A DNA stretch of 64,000 nt from Lewinellaceae bacterium (GCA_016719605.1 JADJYW010000015.1:1-64000); one strand, 5' to 3'. Counted from the stretch's first letter, positions 1-10,375 are shown. Numbers and translations are program-made. Notes: generated by a model not told the origin, from the letters alone.

Positions 1-3000
1 AAAATTGGTACCACGTTCGGTTTGGAATTCGATAATGTCGGCGCCAAGGTTAAAGTCAATGCACTCGTCAAATCCAGCAATGCCTGGAAAACGGAGGACG
101 GCACCGAAAAAGGCCTGACGACCGGTTATTCCCTTAAAGACGACGATCCCGGCGATGCCTTTACAGTAGATGTGGCCATGGATACCTTCTACAAAACCCC
201 CGTATTCAAAATCCGGGCGGGCCAGTCCTCTTGTCCGTGGGAACCTGGTACGGCAAACCGGGAAGGGCCAAACCTGCAATTAGGCTTGGGTTCGCAGTTT
301 ACAGCCGTGAACGTGCCTGCAACAGAACCGGCGGTATTCAATCTGAACCTCGGCAACCTGAGCGCCTCCAATGAGGACTGGACGTATGGGTTTACGGCCA
401 TTGCATCGAGCAACCCGGACGGAGCCGTAATCAAACTCAACGGGACAACGCTTAACAACAACACGATCAAATACATCGTCCCATACGGTACCTCGGTACC
501 GATAACCCTGACCGTGGAACGCGGACCGGTAGCATACGAGTACGATAGTTTAATGGTTGCCCTGGTTTCCGAATGTGAGTTCGAGCGCAATCTAGGCCTC
601 TCTCTCCCCTTGGGTGTGGGCGACGATACCTTGTTCTTCTCGGGTATTCCGATCAGCGTGGACTTTATCCGTCCGTGCAGCGAAGTGAATATCACAGTGC
701 CGGAGCAAAACTGGGCTGTTATCAACAACGACCCGCTTCAACCAGGTACCAAACGGCGCATCACGGTCTCCGGTTATGACCTGAATTCCACAGATTTCCA
801 ACTGATCCGCGTACAATACCGCCGCGCCGACGGCAACGGCGCCTGGATCAATATCGTGGACACGTTTGAACGTTTCAACCCGAATTGGTCGGGATTTGTC
901 TCTCCGCCGGATACGCCCCTGTTATTCCCCGACTTTACCCAGTTCATCTGGGAAACAGCCGGCTTGTCGGATGGGGACTACGAAATCCATGCCTGGGCCG
1001 TATGTACCGGCGATGCCAGCGACAAACCCGGCTTTTCGCAGATTATCAAAGGCCGTATTGACCGCGAACCACCCAGTCTTGTAGGCGTACCGCAGCCTTC
1101 GGATGGCGTGTACCACGTCGGCGACGAAATCTCATTCACGTTCAACCAGCATGTCAATTGTGATTCGTTGAAACAGGATTTCATCGGTATCAAGCGCAAT
1201 CTAGGCCTGTATAATACCACAACAAATACGCTGATTGATGTCAACGCGACCTGCTACGAAAACAAAATCGTCCTCGATCCTACTTTCGACAATCAGTTTT
1301 ATGAAAATAAAATCCTGCGCGCCGAACTACGCGGTATTCAGGATCTAGTAGGCAACAAGACCGGAGCCCTCACCTGGGAATTTTTTGTGGACCGCAACGA
1401 ACTCGCCTGGCTGACCGACAGCCTCGGCATCACCAAGTTCGAGGCAGAGACTAAAACCGTCACGGCCAACATCCACAACCGGGGCGGCTATCCGGTGCCG
1501 TTCAAAATTCTGGATGCGCCCGACTGGCTGCATGTGTCGCCCAACCAGGGCACGCTGGCAGCCAACGAAATCCGACCGATCAATTTCACCGTGGACCCGA
1601 ACTTAGCCTTTGGCCGGTGGAGCGACACGATCGTGCTGGAAACGCAGACGGGGCAAAATCCCTTCTTCATGGGCGGCAGCGAACCGCTGCCCGTGGGCGT
1701 GCGCGTGGTGTGCCGCCCGCCTTACAGCCCGGTGAACCTGACGCAATACCAAAACACGATGAACATGATCCTCCAAGGTCAACATGGAGGGCGTGTTCTC
1801 GACGGATGGCGAGGACATTGTGGCGGCATTCATAGACAACCAGTTGCGCGGTTACGCCAACGTGCAGTACGTGCCACAGGTGAACGCCTGGCTGGCCTAT
1901 CTGACCATATACGGCGACCCCGACGATATACTCAAGCCGCTGCGACTCGAAGTGTGGGACGCTTCCGAGTGTCAGCGCTACGGTTCAGTAGTCGAGAATT
2001 TTACCTTCCAGCCCGACAACATCATTGGCAAGACGGAAAACCCGCAGGTGGTGCACACGGCGGGGCTGTTGCTGCGCGAAGTGCCGCTGGTCTTTGGCTG
2101 GAACTGGCTTTCATTCAACTTAGCCTTCCCGAACAGCAGCCTGGATTCCGCGCTGGCTACGCTCCACCACCCGCAAAACGACCTGATGCGCAGCCAGACG
2201 GCGTTTTCGCAATACACGGGCGGCTGGTTTGGCTCTTTGACCAACCTGAGCAATACCACCATGTATATCTACCGCGCCGACCAGCCCGACACCCTGCGCA
2301 TGCAGGGTACGGCCATAGACCCCGCCACGACGCCGATCCCTGTGGTAGCCGGCTGGAACTGGATCGGGTATATTCCGAGCTACGCGCTGCCGGTGAACGC
2401 AGCCCTGGCTTCCTTACCTGCACAAAACGGCGATGTCGTCAAAAGCCAGTTTGCGTTTGCAGAATACCTGAATCCGACTGCCGGCTGGGTGGGCAACCTG
2501 AAATACCTCTCGCCGCCCAACGGCTATCAGATCAAATTAGCCCAGGCCGGCACGCTGACCTACCCGCCGCCGCCCAGTCCGCTGATGGAAAACGAAACGG
2601 AGGCACGCGGCGAAACGGAAACACCGCCCGCCCACTGGACGGTGAACCGACGCAGTTTGAGCACACCAACACCCTCATCGGCATGATTCGCTCGGACGGC
2701 ACCAACGCCACCACCAGCAACATGGAACTCGGCGCCTTCGCGGGCGGCGAAGTGCGCGGCACGGCCCAGGCGATCTACATCGAACCGTTGGACGCGCACT
2801 TGTTCTTCCTGACGACCTACGCCAACACAGCGGGCGAACTGTTGCGCTTCAAGTTGTACAACGATGCCGACGGCTCGGTGCGCGACCTGACGGAAACGAT
2901 GTACTTCGCGCCCAATCAGCACCAGGGCAGCATTCAAAGCCCGGTGCCGTTTGAACTGCAAACGACAAGCGCCGGAGAGGACTCCGTCGCTGCGTTAGGC

Positions 3001-3267
3001 TTCGATGTGCAGCCCAACCCGTTCAGCAGTGAAACGACGCTACGGTTTAATTTGCCGAAGGCGGAAGAAGTGACGCTCACGATCAGCGATGCGCAGGGCC
3101 GCGAGGTGGTGCGCAAGCCGATTTCGGCGGTGGCCGGGCAGAATGTGGCGACCTGGAACGGCCGCTCGGACACGGGTTCGTGGCTGAGCAGCGGGGTGTA
3201 CACGGTGCGCTTGCAGACGGCTGCGGGAAGTGTGGTGCGGAAAGTGGTGTTGCAACGGCTGCCGTGA
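1..3267 (+). CDS. T9SS-secreted multidomain surface protein, 5'-partial, two frame breaks
   Basis: The reading frame is open from base 1, so the start lies outside the window. In order the product shows Ig-like segments, a Big_5-type Ig domain (about 1068-1390), a BACON-like domain (about 1420-1720), a module with DIVAAFIDNQLRG (about 1745-2070), two GWNW repeats (near 2095 and 2350), a second copy of the module (about 2630-2950), and a type A T9SS sorting domain starting at VQPNPFSSETT (about 3000-3264). The frame moves by one extra base near 1775-1778 and returns by one missing C near 2647. Protein similarity continues on both sides of each break, and the first module aligns without gaps to the one in the next gene, so I treat this as one gene. 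Expected to be exported by Sec, then secreted by the type IX system and anchored at the surface. Ligand unknown. A true pseudogene cannot be excluded. Confidence 0.8.
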   Translation, partial: KIGTTFGLEFDNVGAKVKVNALVKSSNAWKTEDGTEKGLTTGYSLKDDDPGDAFTVDVAMDTFYKTPVFKIRAGQSSCPWEPGTANREGPNLQLGLGSQFTAVNVPATEPAVFNLNLGNLSASNEDWTYGFTAIASSNPDGAVIKLNGTTLNNNTIKYIVPYGTSVPITLTVERGPVAYEYDSLMVALVSECEFERNLGLSLPLGVGDDTLFFSGIPISVDFIRPCSEVNITVPEQNWAVINNDPLQPGTKRRITVSGYDLNSTDFQLIRVQYRRADGNGAWINIVDTFERFNPNWSGFVSPPDTPLLFPDFTQFIWETAGLSDGDYEIHAWAVCTGDASDKPGFSQIIKGRIDREPPSLVGVPQPSDGVYHVGDEISFTFNQHVNCDSLKQDFIGIKRNLGLYNTTTNTLIDVNATCYENKIVLDPTFDNQFYENKILRAELRGIQDLVGNKTGALTWEFFVDRNELAWLTDSLGITKFEAETKTVTANIHNRGGYPVPFKILDAPDWLHVSPNQGTLAANEIRPINFTVDPNLAFGRWSDTIVLETQTGQNPFFMGGSEPLPVGVRVVCRPPYSPVNLTQYQNTMNMILQGQHGGRVLDGWRGHCGGIHRQPVARLRQRAVRATGERLAGLSDHIRRPRRYTQAAATRSVGRFRVSALRFSSREFYLPARQHHWQDGKPAGGAHGGAVAARSAAGLWLELAFIQLSLPEQQPGFRAGYAPPPAKRPDAQPDGVFAIHGRLVWLFDQPEQYHHVYLPRRPARHPAHAGYGHRPRHDADPCGSRLELDRVYSELRAAGERSPGFLTCTKRRCRQKPVCVCRIPESDCRLGGQPEIPLAAQRLSDQISPGRHADLPAAAQSADGKRNGGTRRNGNTARPLDGEPTQFEHTNTLIGMIRSDGTNATTSNMELGAFAGGEVRGTAQAIYIEPLDAHLFFLTTYANTAGELLRFKLYNDADGSVRDLTETMYFAPNQHQGSIQSPVPFELQTTSAGEDSVAALGFDVQPNPFSSETTLRFNLPKAEEVTLTISDAQGREVVRKPISAVAGQNVATWNGRSDTGSWLSSGVYTVRLQTAAGSVVRKVVLQRLP

Positions 3268-3300
3268 TTTGGTTTATTACTGGTTTACTGGTTGATGGGT

Positions 3301-3461
3301 GTAAGTACCCGGACCGAATAAATCGATAAAATCTACTTTGGTCTTTTGCGTCAATACTGCGTTATTTTTCAACCGTAGCGCTGCTATGCTTTCAAAAATG
3401 CCTTGTCTTGCCTCAAAATCCCTGCGTTTATTTTATCGATTTATTCAGTCCGGGTACTTAC
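3301..3461. repeat. Palindromic element family B, copy 1
   Basis: A 161-bp unit bounded by 32-bp inverted repeats (3301-3332 and 3430-3461) with one mismatch; the left arm begins gtaagtacccgga. The core resembles that of the 162-bp element at 52249-52410, with a shared layout around cgtta, ccgtag and gcctcaa. It carries no credible coding sequence. It starts 33 bp after the stop of the upstream surface-protein gene. It looks like a small non-autonomous repeat (MITE- or REP-like). Confidence 0.7.
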
Positions 3462-3952
3462 CTCTTTTGTCATTTTGAAAAAACCTGTCTGCTCTACACA
3501 TGCCCTGCGGTTGTCTTTTCAAACAACCGTAGAGGCATGCGCAGCATGGGCCGGTTTCTTCGAGAAGACAAATGCTTCCGTTCAGGCAAAATGTCCGATT
3601 GATTGCCCTCTTTGTCCGATCCAATACCGTGCATTATGGCACATTTGCTGCCTGGAAACAGGTGTAGCGGGTGACGATCTCAGGTCTGATTTGTATTTTG
3701 TAAGGCAAATCCAGGAACCTGAAACAATAGTCCACGTTTTGAGACAATAGTGAACCTCCCGCAGAATGGATTTTTTCTTCAAGAACATTACTCCAGTGTT
3801 CCCTGAAATTTTTCAACAGGTGAACGGTATATCCGATGTGTTCGCTGGAAAAACGAGACCGCTGTCCGGGATACAAACAACTTTGTATCGGGCTTGGGGA
3901 GAAGGTAGCAACGTGTGTTCGATTCGTTCGTGCCTGTTACACCAAAATGTGA
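3462..3952. other. Intergenic stretch without a recognisable gene
   Basis: No convincing gene was found. Several short open frames on both strands lack similarity, signal peptide or ribosome-binding context. The stretch holds an imperfect 17-bp inverted repeat around 3499-3538 (catgcc..cggttgt against acaaccg..ggcatg) and leads into the promoter at 3953. It is probably the upstream region of the large adhesin gene. Confidence 0.5.
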
Positions 3953-3983
3953 TTGGCACAGTCGCGCATTAAACTTACTTTTG
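3953..3983 (+). promoter_or_regulatory. Bacteroidota-type promoter of the large adhesin gene
   Basis: TTG at 3953-3955 and TACTTTTG at 3976-3983, separated by 20 bp, match the Bacteroidota sigma-factor consensus TTG-N17-23-TAnnTTTG. The start codon at 4138 lies about 150 bp downstream, implying a long leader. Confidence 0.6.
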
Positions 3984-4137
3984 GCCCACCGTCTGTAATT
4001 TAGCTTTTGTAAGGTTAAGCGTACATACCGCGACCTGATGCTTCAAATTCTGATTAACGTGGTTTTCTAATCGTTTTCAAAAAAATGTGCCTGTTTCAGA
4101 CTGGATGGCAGGCCTTACAACAAGACAAACTTATCTC

Positions 4138-7100
4138 ATGAATTTACATCTACCTTGTCCGAAAGCAACTTGCCGTGCATTCCTCCTGTTTGCCGCTACT
4201 TGTTTGCTGCTCCTCCCGTCATCAAGCAATGCTATTGCTCCGCCCAACTGGACGATCAATCCCGCCGACTTCCAGTTTCGCATGGACATGGTGATTCGCA
4301 TCAACTACGATACCGTACCCTCCAACGACCCCGACAATATCGTCGGTGTTTTTGTCGGAGCGGAATTGCGGGGCGTGGCTACACCGATTGATATCGGCGG
4401 GCAGAAGTACTTTTTCACAACAATTTATTCCAACCAGTACACCGGCGAGACCTTGCGTTTCCGGGCTTATTATGACCCGAATGACAAGATATATTCCACC
4501 AACGACTCCATCACGTTCACCAACTATGCTTTCGTTGGCAACATCGTCCAACCGTACTGGATCAATATTGATCCTACTTTCAATTTTCCGCCGGAAATTC
4601 TGCCCATTCTGGCCGATACAACCCTGCAAACCATCCCGTTCGGTGCACTTAATCTGACCGACCACCTGCTCAGCCTCGACGGTGACCCGGTGACCTGGAG
4701 CGCACTGGCCGGCCCGAATCTCACGGCTTCTATTGTCGGCGACTCCCTGTTTGTGCAGCCGGTATCGCCCGCCTGGACGGGTACCGATTCCGTGCGCATC
4801 ATTGTCACGGAAAACACACCCGGCATGCTGGCCGATACTACTTATGCGCTCTACACCGTACTGCCCGACTATGGCCCCCCGGTGTGGCAATCCATTCCCT
4901 CGCAAACGATTTTCGGCGGCGGCTCGTTCGCGCCGTTTGATCTGGACAACTACCTGACCTACAACGGGCCGTGCCGCGCATTCGACTTTGTGTTGCCGAT
5001 GCCCTACACCGTTCAGAACGCTCCCATTTTGCCGGTTATCGCTGTTGACGGCAGCGTTCAGATTCAAATTATTGACCCCGCCTGGCGCGGCTCCATGACA
5101 ATTGATTTTATCGTTTGGGACTGTGACTACCCCAATGAACGCCGCGATACCACATCGGCGACGTTCAGCGTACAGGACGACAACAACCCGCAGATTACCT
5201 CCCCCCCGACCGTCAATTATCAGGAAAATGCCTGCTCGGGCCTGTACGACACGCAGTCGGCAGACCCGAATAACGCCGAGGGCAACGGCCTGACCTACAC
5301 CATCGAGGGCGGCGCCGATGCAGCGAAGTTTTCCATTGATGCCGCTACCGGCGTACTCTCCTGGTTCAACTTCACGCCTGATTTTGATGTCCCCGGCGAT
5401 GCCAACACCGACAACCAGTACGAGGTCACTATTCGGGTGACCAATCTGTTGAACCTGTTTAATGAAATCAACCTCGTGGTCACCGTGACGCAGGAGGTCG
5501 GCGGGCCGTTCAACCCGCAAATCATCGGCAGCGGCGGCACTTGTATAGCCGGCGGATCAGCCATGCTGACAGCCACGGGCGGCGTTTCCTACGAATGGAG
5601 CACAGGCGCTATGACGGCATCTATTTCTGTTGTCAATTCCGGCGCCTATACCGTGACCGTGACCAGTTCCGGCGGTTGTACGGCCGTGTTAAGCACCACG
5701 CTGAACACCGCGCCGACGATCACGGCATCGGGTAATGTCGGTGTTGTTTGCAACGGCACACCAATTCAATTGACTTCCACGCCCACCGGCGGCTCCGGCG
5801 TGTACACCACGTTCGCCTGGGACGGGCCGAATAGTTTTACATCCAATGCCCAAAATCCGGCAAGTATCCCGGCAGCACCGGGTGCTACGGGCACCTACAC
5901 GGTCACCGTGACGGACAATGCGGGCTGCACGGCCAGTGCTACGGCAACAATCAACGTGTCGGCCAATCCGGCTCCGACGATTGTCGCCACAAGCAACAGC
6001 CCCCTGTGTGTAGGAAAAAATCTGACGTTAGGCTCTACGCCGTCGGGCGGTTCGGGGACATATACCCAGTATACCTGGACCGGCCCCGGCTTCACGTCGA
6101 ACTTTAGAAACCCGATCGGTTTCGCCGCTTCGCTGGCCGCTGCCGGTACCTACACCGTGACCGTGACCGACAACCAGGGCTGTACGGCTACGAGCACTAC
6201 GGTGGTGGTGGTGAATGCCAATCCTTCCATTGCTGCACTTGGCAACGGCCCGCTGTGCGTGGGCGCCACGGTTGTGCTGGGTTCTGTAGTCGTTGGCGGC
6301 TCGGGCGTGTATCCCACTTATGCGTGGTCAGGCCCGAGTATGTATATGTCCAATTTGGCAACGCCTGCAACCTTCCAGGCCGAACTGGCTGCTTCCGGCA
6401 CCTACTCGGTGACGGTAACCGACAATGCAGGCTGCTCCGCAACCAGCTCGGTGACGGTGTCCATCACCGGCAATCCGACCATCACGGCTATGGCCGTCGG
6501 ACCGACCTGCCTTGGCGGAGACATCACGCTGACCTCCACGCCGGCTGGCGGCTCGGGCACCTACACAACTTTCGCCTGGGAAGGGCCGGATATGTTTTCC
6601 AGAACCGTGCAATCGCCCCTGCCATTCCCCGCTATTTCTGCTGCTGCGGGTACCTACACTGTAACGGTGACGGATAATGCAAACTGCTCGGCCACTGCTT
6701 CCACGACGATTGCAGTAAACACGGTGCCGACAATTATGGCCGCCAGCAATACCCCGGTTTGCGAGGGAGCCAATATGCTGCTGACCTCTACCCCGGCCGG
6801 TGGCGCCGGAGCACCCTACCTGTTCAACTGGTCCGGGCCGGATGACTATGTTGCCTCCATACAAAACCCAGCAGGCTCCTCTACGACACTCGATTATGCC
6901 GGTGTTTATCAGGTGAAAGTAACCGACAGCAACGGCTGTACCGGTACGGCTACCACAACGGTAGTGATCGTTCCGATGCCCCAGGTCACCGCTTCAAACA
7001 ATGGACCTGCCTGTATTGGCACCTTAGTCAATCTGACAGCCAATCCTTCGGGTGGTACCGGAAACTATACCAGTTTCAACTGGGCCAGTTCCCCCCCGAT

Positions 7101-10100
7101 TGCTCCTCCCTATACCGCCAATGTCCAAAACCCGACAGGTTTCCTGGCTGATTTGAGCAAATCGGGCACTTACCGGGTGACGGTCACCGACGATGCCGGG
7201 TGCACGGCTACTGCGTCCACGACACTGGCGGTACAGAACAATCCAGCGCCGACCATCATGGCCGGCAGCAACGGGCCACTGTGCCCGGGAGCAACGATCA
7301 ACCTGACCAGTACGCCTTCGGGCGGTAGCGGCATCTACCTGGCTTTTGGTTGGTCCGGCCCGAACGGTTACATGGGCACCGGACAAAATCCGGCAGGATT
7401 TCCCGCCTCTGTTGCGGCTTCGGGCACCTATACGGTCACCGTGACGGACAACAAAAGTTGTAAAAACACGGCTTCTGCCACGGTAGTCATAGACCCACCC
7501 ACCATCACAGCCTCCAACTCCGGGGGCTGCATAGATCCGAATATCACGCTGACAAGTATTCCCGCAGGGGGATCCGGTGTTTATACGATGTATGCCTGGG
7601 AAGGACCGAATACCTATATGTCGAGTATGCAAAACCCGACACCGTTCCCCAGAACAATAGCTGCCGAAGGCACCTATACCGTAACGGTAACCGACAACGT
7701 CGGCTGCACCGGCACGGGCACCACGTTCGTACAGGTGGGCGATATTGAGCCGCCGACGATTGCTTGTCCGGGCGACAAAACGCTGAACGTGGACAACAAC
7801 TGTCAGGTCGCATTGCCCGACTGGACGGGCGAGGCAACCAACCTGACCGACAACTGTGTATCCCCCGGCGACATCGCCGTATCGCAGTTGCCTGTACCGA
7901 CTTCGATTGTCAGCGGGCATAATACGGTACAAATCATCACACTGACTGCCGATGACGGCAATGGCAACACCGCTCCCTGCACGTTTAATCTTACGTTGAA
8001 GGACGTAACTAAGCCGGTGATCCAGTGCCCTGACGACCAAACGATAGAAGCAGACATGAACTGCGCGGGCACGGTCGGCTCGTGGACGCTGGAATCCAAA
8101 ATGGATAATTGTACCGCCTTCGGGAGTATCACGGAGAGCCAGGACCTGATGCCCAACGCCCCGCTCAGCGGCCACGACGGCACCAGTACGGTTACCTTGA
8201 CGGCCAACGACGGCAACGGCAACACCGAAACCTGCCAGTTCTCCGTCACGCTCAAGGACATCGCCCCGCCCGTCATTCAATGCCCGGCCAACCAGACGGT
8301 CAGTGCCAATGCCAATTGCCAGGGGGAAGTAGGCATACGGCTTTTGATGTCTAAAATGGACAACTGTACCCCTTCGGTGGATATTACCGAAAACCAAAGC
8401 CCGGCCTCCAACACCGTGATGACTGGTCACAACGACTTCAGGACGGTGACGCTCACTGCCGACGACGGCAACGGGAATACGGCCGACTGCTCGTTTACGG
8501 TCACGCTCAAGGATGTGACGCCGCCCATAATTACCTGCCCGAACCCGACCACAGTCAGTTGTGCGAGCAATTTCCCGGCGCCTAATACCAACCTGGTGAC
8601 TGCTGTGGACAACTGCAGCGCGGTGGTCAAAACCCACCTGTCCGACTCGCCGCCCTACGACATTCAGTGCATCAACCGTTTCAAAGTGACGCGCTACTAC
8701 CGCGCCACCGATGTGGTGGGGAACAGCTCCAGTTGCAGCCAGATTATCACGGTGTACGACGGCACAGCGCCTGTCTTTACATTCGTGCCGGCCAACGTGA
8801 CGGTGCAGTGCAACAGCGTACCCCCGGTAGGTAACCCGACGGCTACAGACAACTGCAACGGGCCGGTTACGATTGTTTTTACCAGCCAAACCCGCACGGA
8901 CGGCACCTGCCAGGATCGGTACACCCTCAAGCGGACGTGGACGGCCTCGGATATTTGCGGGAATACCAGAACCGCCACGCAGATCATCAACGTGATTGAT
9001 ACGCAACGGCCTAATTTCACCAGCGCGCCAGCCAATATAACGGTACAATGCGATGCTGTACCCGATGCCGCTACACCAACGGCTACGGACAACTGTGCTG
9101 TAAATGTCTTCGTCACCTACAACGGCCAGACACGCACTAATGGCACCTGCCTCAACCGATACACCCTCACCCGCCGCTGGACTGCCGCCGACAATTGTGG
9201 CAACACCCGTTCCGTGTCGCAACGGATCACGGTGGTAGACAATGGCAAGCCGGTGTTTACTTACCTGCCGCCGGACCAGACCATCGCCTGTGATGCCCCC
9301 TTGCCTCCCGTTGGCACGCCTATGGTTTCCGATGCCTGTGATGGCACAGTGACCCTGCTTTACCTTGGCCAGAGTACGACAAATGCAACCTGTCCGAGCC
9401 TGTACCAGATCAAACGCACCTGGCGTGCTACGGATGTGTGTGGCAACTCTACTGCCGCCACACAGACCATTACGGTCGTGGATGCGGTCGCTCCGGTGTT
9501 CGTCAGCGTACCGAATCATGTGACTATCGAATGCAGTCAGGCTCCGCCGCCACTTGGCAACCCTGTAGCTTCCGATGCCTGCGGTGGTTTTGTTCAAATT
9601 ACCTTCCTCGGACAAGTGCGCACCGACGGAAACTGCCTGTATAACTACACCCTCACCCGCACCTGGCGTGCCGATGACCTGTGCGGAAACACCGTCACCG
9701 CTACCCAGGTCATCACCGTGCAGGACTCGCAGTATCCAACCTTTACCAATGCACCGGCCAATGTAACGGTCACCTGTGCGAACATCCCGACTGTGCCCTT
9801 CCCACTTAATGCCGTGGACAACTGTGGCTCACCCGGGGTAACCTATGAGGGCCAGACGGAAGGCCCCGGCGACTGTACTACGGGCTATGTGATCACGCGG
9901 ACGTGGCACGCCACCGACCAGTGCGGAAATGTGCAGGTACACGAGCAAACGATTACGGTGGACGGCTCCAGCTTCGGGCCTCCAAGCAACGACCGCCTGC
10001 CGGATACCGCACAAAAAACACAACGTGCAAACCACAAAGCGGTTGGCCTGCAGCCCAACCCGACCACCGACCGGGTATGGATAGACCTCAGCGACTTTGC

Positions 10101-10290
10101 CGACGAAGCGGTGACCGTCTCTATCTTCAGCGATCTGGGGCAGTTGGTGTGGGAAAACCGCATTCCTGCTGTGGAGGATTTATTGCTACCTGTGAGCCTG
10201 CGCGAAGCGGGCGCTGCGGCAGGGATTTATACCGTCAGTGTGCGGAGTGCGAGCGGGGTAGTGGCAACGCGCGTGGTTTTGGTGGAGTAA
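4138..10290 (+). CDS. Giant T9SS-secreted repeat adhesin (SprB-like and HYR repeats)
   Basis: 2050 residues from ATG 4138, chosen because it places the signal peptide (hydrophobic LLFAATCLLLLP) at the N-terminus; an in-frame GTG at 4087 would add 17 residues. Residues ~37-145 hold the WTINP...DNIVGVFVG module shared with the preceding gene. Two Ig/cadherin-like segments follow (ending near 450). Residues ~459-1203 are one short and eight ~84-aa SprB/PKD-like repeats with GTYTVTVTDNxGC. Residues ~1204-1460 hold three HYR domains, ~1461-1943 hold six ~75-aa repeats with RTWxAxDxCGN, and ~1968-2050 a type A T9SS sorting domain (LQPNPTTDRVWIDL). Family knowledge points to an extracellular adhesin, possibly linked to gliding or biofilm. 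No enzymatic domain was seen. A promoter lies at 3953 and a terminator at 10315. Confidence 0.9.
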   Translation: MNLHLPCPKATCRAFLLFAATCLLLLPSSSNAIAPPNWTINPADFQFRMDMVIRINYDTVPSNDPDNIVGVFVGAELRGVATPIDIGGQKYFFTTIYSNQYTGETLRFRAYYDPNDKIYSTNDSITFTNYAFVGNIVQPYWINIDPTFNFPPEILPILADTTLQTIPFGALNLTDHLLSLDGDPVTWSALAGPNLTASIVGDSLFVQPVSPAWTGTDSVRIIVTENTPGMLADTTYALYTVLPDYGPPVWQSIPSQTIFGGGSFAPFDLDNYLTYNGPCRAFDFVLPMPYTVQNAPILPVIAVDGSVQIQIIDPAWRGSMTIDFIVWDCDYPNERRDTTSATFSVQDDNNPQITSPPTVNYQENACSGLYDTQSADPNNAEGNGLTYTIEGGADAAKFSIDAATGVLSWFNFTPDFDVPGDANTDNQYEVTIRVTNLLNLFNEINLVVTVTQEVGGPFNPQIIGSGGTCIAGGSAMLTATGGVSYEWSTGAMTASISVVNSGAYTVTVTSSGGCTAVLSTTLNTAPTITASGNVGVVCNGTPIQLTSTPTGGSGVYTTFAWDGPNSFTSNAQNPASIPAAPGATGTYTVTVTDNAGCTASATATINVSANPAPTIVATSNSPLCVGKNLTLGSTPSGGSGTYTQYTWTGPGFTSNFRNPIGFAASLAAAGTYTVTVTDNQGCTATSTTVVVVNANPSIAALGNGPLCVGATVVLGSVVVGGSGVYPTYAWSGPSMYMSNLATPATFQAELAASGTYSVTVTDNAGCSATSSVTVSITGNPTITAMAVGPTCLGGDITLTSTPAGGSGTYTTFAWEGPDMFSRTVQSPLPFPAISAAAGTYTVTVTDNANCSATASTTIAVNTVPTIMAASNTPVCEGANMLLTSTPAGGAGAPYLFNWSGPDDYVASIQNPAGSSTTLDYAGVYQVKVTDSNGCTGTATTTVVIVPMPQVTASNNGPACIGTLVNLTANPSGGTGNYTSFNWASSPPIAPPYTANVQNPTGFLADLSKSGTYRVTVTDDAGCTATASTTLAVQNNPAPTIMAGSNGPLCPGATINLTSTPSGGSGIYLAFGWSGPNGYMGTGQNPAGFPASVAASGTYTVTVTDNKSCKNTASATVVIDPPTITASNSGGCIDPNITLTSIPAGGSGVYTMYAWEGPNTYMSSMQNPTPFPRTIAAEGTYTVTVTDNVGCTGTGTTFVQVGDIEPPTIACPGDKTLNVDNNCQVALPDWTGEATNLTDNCVSPGDIAVSQLPVPTSIVSGHNTVQIITLTADDGNGNTAPCTFNLTLKDVTKPVIQCPDDQTIEADMNCAGTVGSWTLESKMDNCTAFGSITESQDLMPNAPLSGHDGTSTVTLTANDGNGNTETCQFSVTLKDIAPPVIQCPANQTVSANANCQGEVGIRLLMSKMDNCTPSVDITENQSPASNTVMTGHNDFRTVTLTADDGNGNTADCSFTVTLKDVTPPIITCPNPTTVSCASNFPAPNTNLVTAVDNCSAVVKTHLSDSPPYDIQCINRFKVTRYYRATDVVGNSSSCSQIITVYDGTAPVFTFVPANVTVQCNSVPPVGNPTATDNCNGPVTIVFTSQTRTDGTCQDRYTLKRTWTASDICGNTRTATQIINVIDTQRPNFTSAPANITVQCDAVPDAATPTATDNCAVNVFVTYNGQTRTNGTCLNRYTLTRRWTAADNCGNTRSVSQRITVVDNGKPVFTYLPPDQTIACDAPLPPVGTPMVSDACDGTVTLLYLGQSTTNATCPSLYQIKRTWRATDVCGNSTAATQTITVVDAVAPVFVSVPNHVTIECSQAPPPLGNPVASDACGGFVQITFLGQVRTDGNCLYNYTLTRTWRADDLCGNTVTATQVITVQDSQYPTFTNAPANVTVTCANIPTVPFPLNAVDNCGSPGVTYEGQTEGPGDCTTGYVITRTWHATDQCGNVQVHEQTITVDGSSFGPPSNDRLPDTAQKTQRANHKAVGLQPNPTTDRVWIDLSDFADEAVTVSIFSDLGQLVWENRIPAVEDLLLPVSLREAGAAAGIYTVSVRSASGVVATRVVLVE

Positions 10291-10314
10291 CCACGATTTT
10301 TTCACTTGTTTCAA

Positions 10315-10355
10315 AAAAAGCAGCCCGTCTGATGATTTCAGGCGGGCTGCTTTTT
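10315..10355 (+). terminator. Intrinsic terminator of the giant adhesin gene
   Basis: A perfect 13-bp stem, aaaaagcagcccg at 10315-10327 pairing with cgggctgcttttt at 10343-10355, encloses a 15-nt loop and ends in five T. It lies 25 bp after the stop codon. The A/T ends would let it act on both strands. Confidence 0.9.
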
Positions 10356-10375
10356 AAACGCTGCGATCAGGTCTT

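Noticed and set aside
3403..3876. Several short open frames between the first two genes
   Set aside because: No homology features, no start context and overlapping on both strands; treated as non-coding.
4222..5520. Long minus-strand open frame (432 codons)
   Set aside because: Antisense to the N-terminal part of the giant adhesin; composition is compatible with GC-rich coding shadow only.
5512..7745. CRISPR-like array
   Set aside because: The regular repeats are ~250-bp protein-coding units of an adhesin, diverged and without spacers.
7024..9615. Long minus-strand open frame (863 codons) opposite the giant adhesin
   Set aside because: It is the shadow of the repeat-rich plus-strand gene: low-complexity, no domain, no start context; the plus strand has clear protein families.
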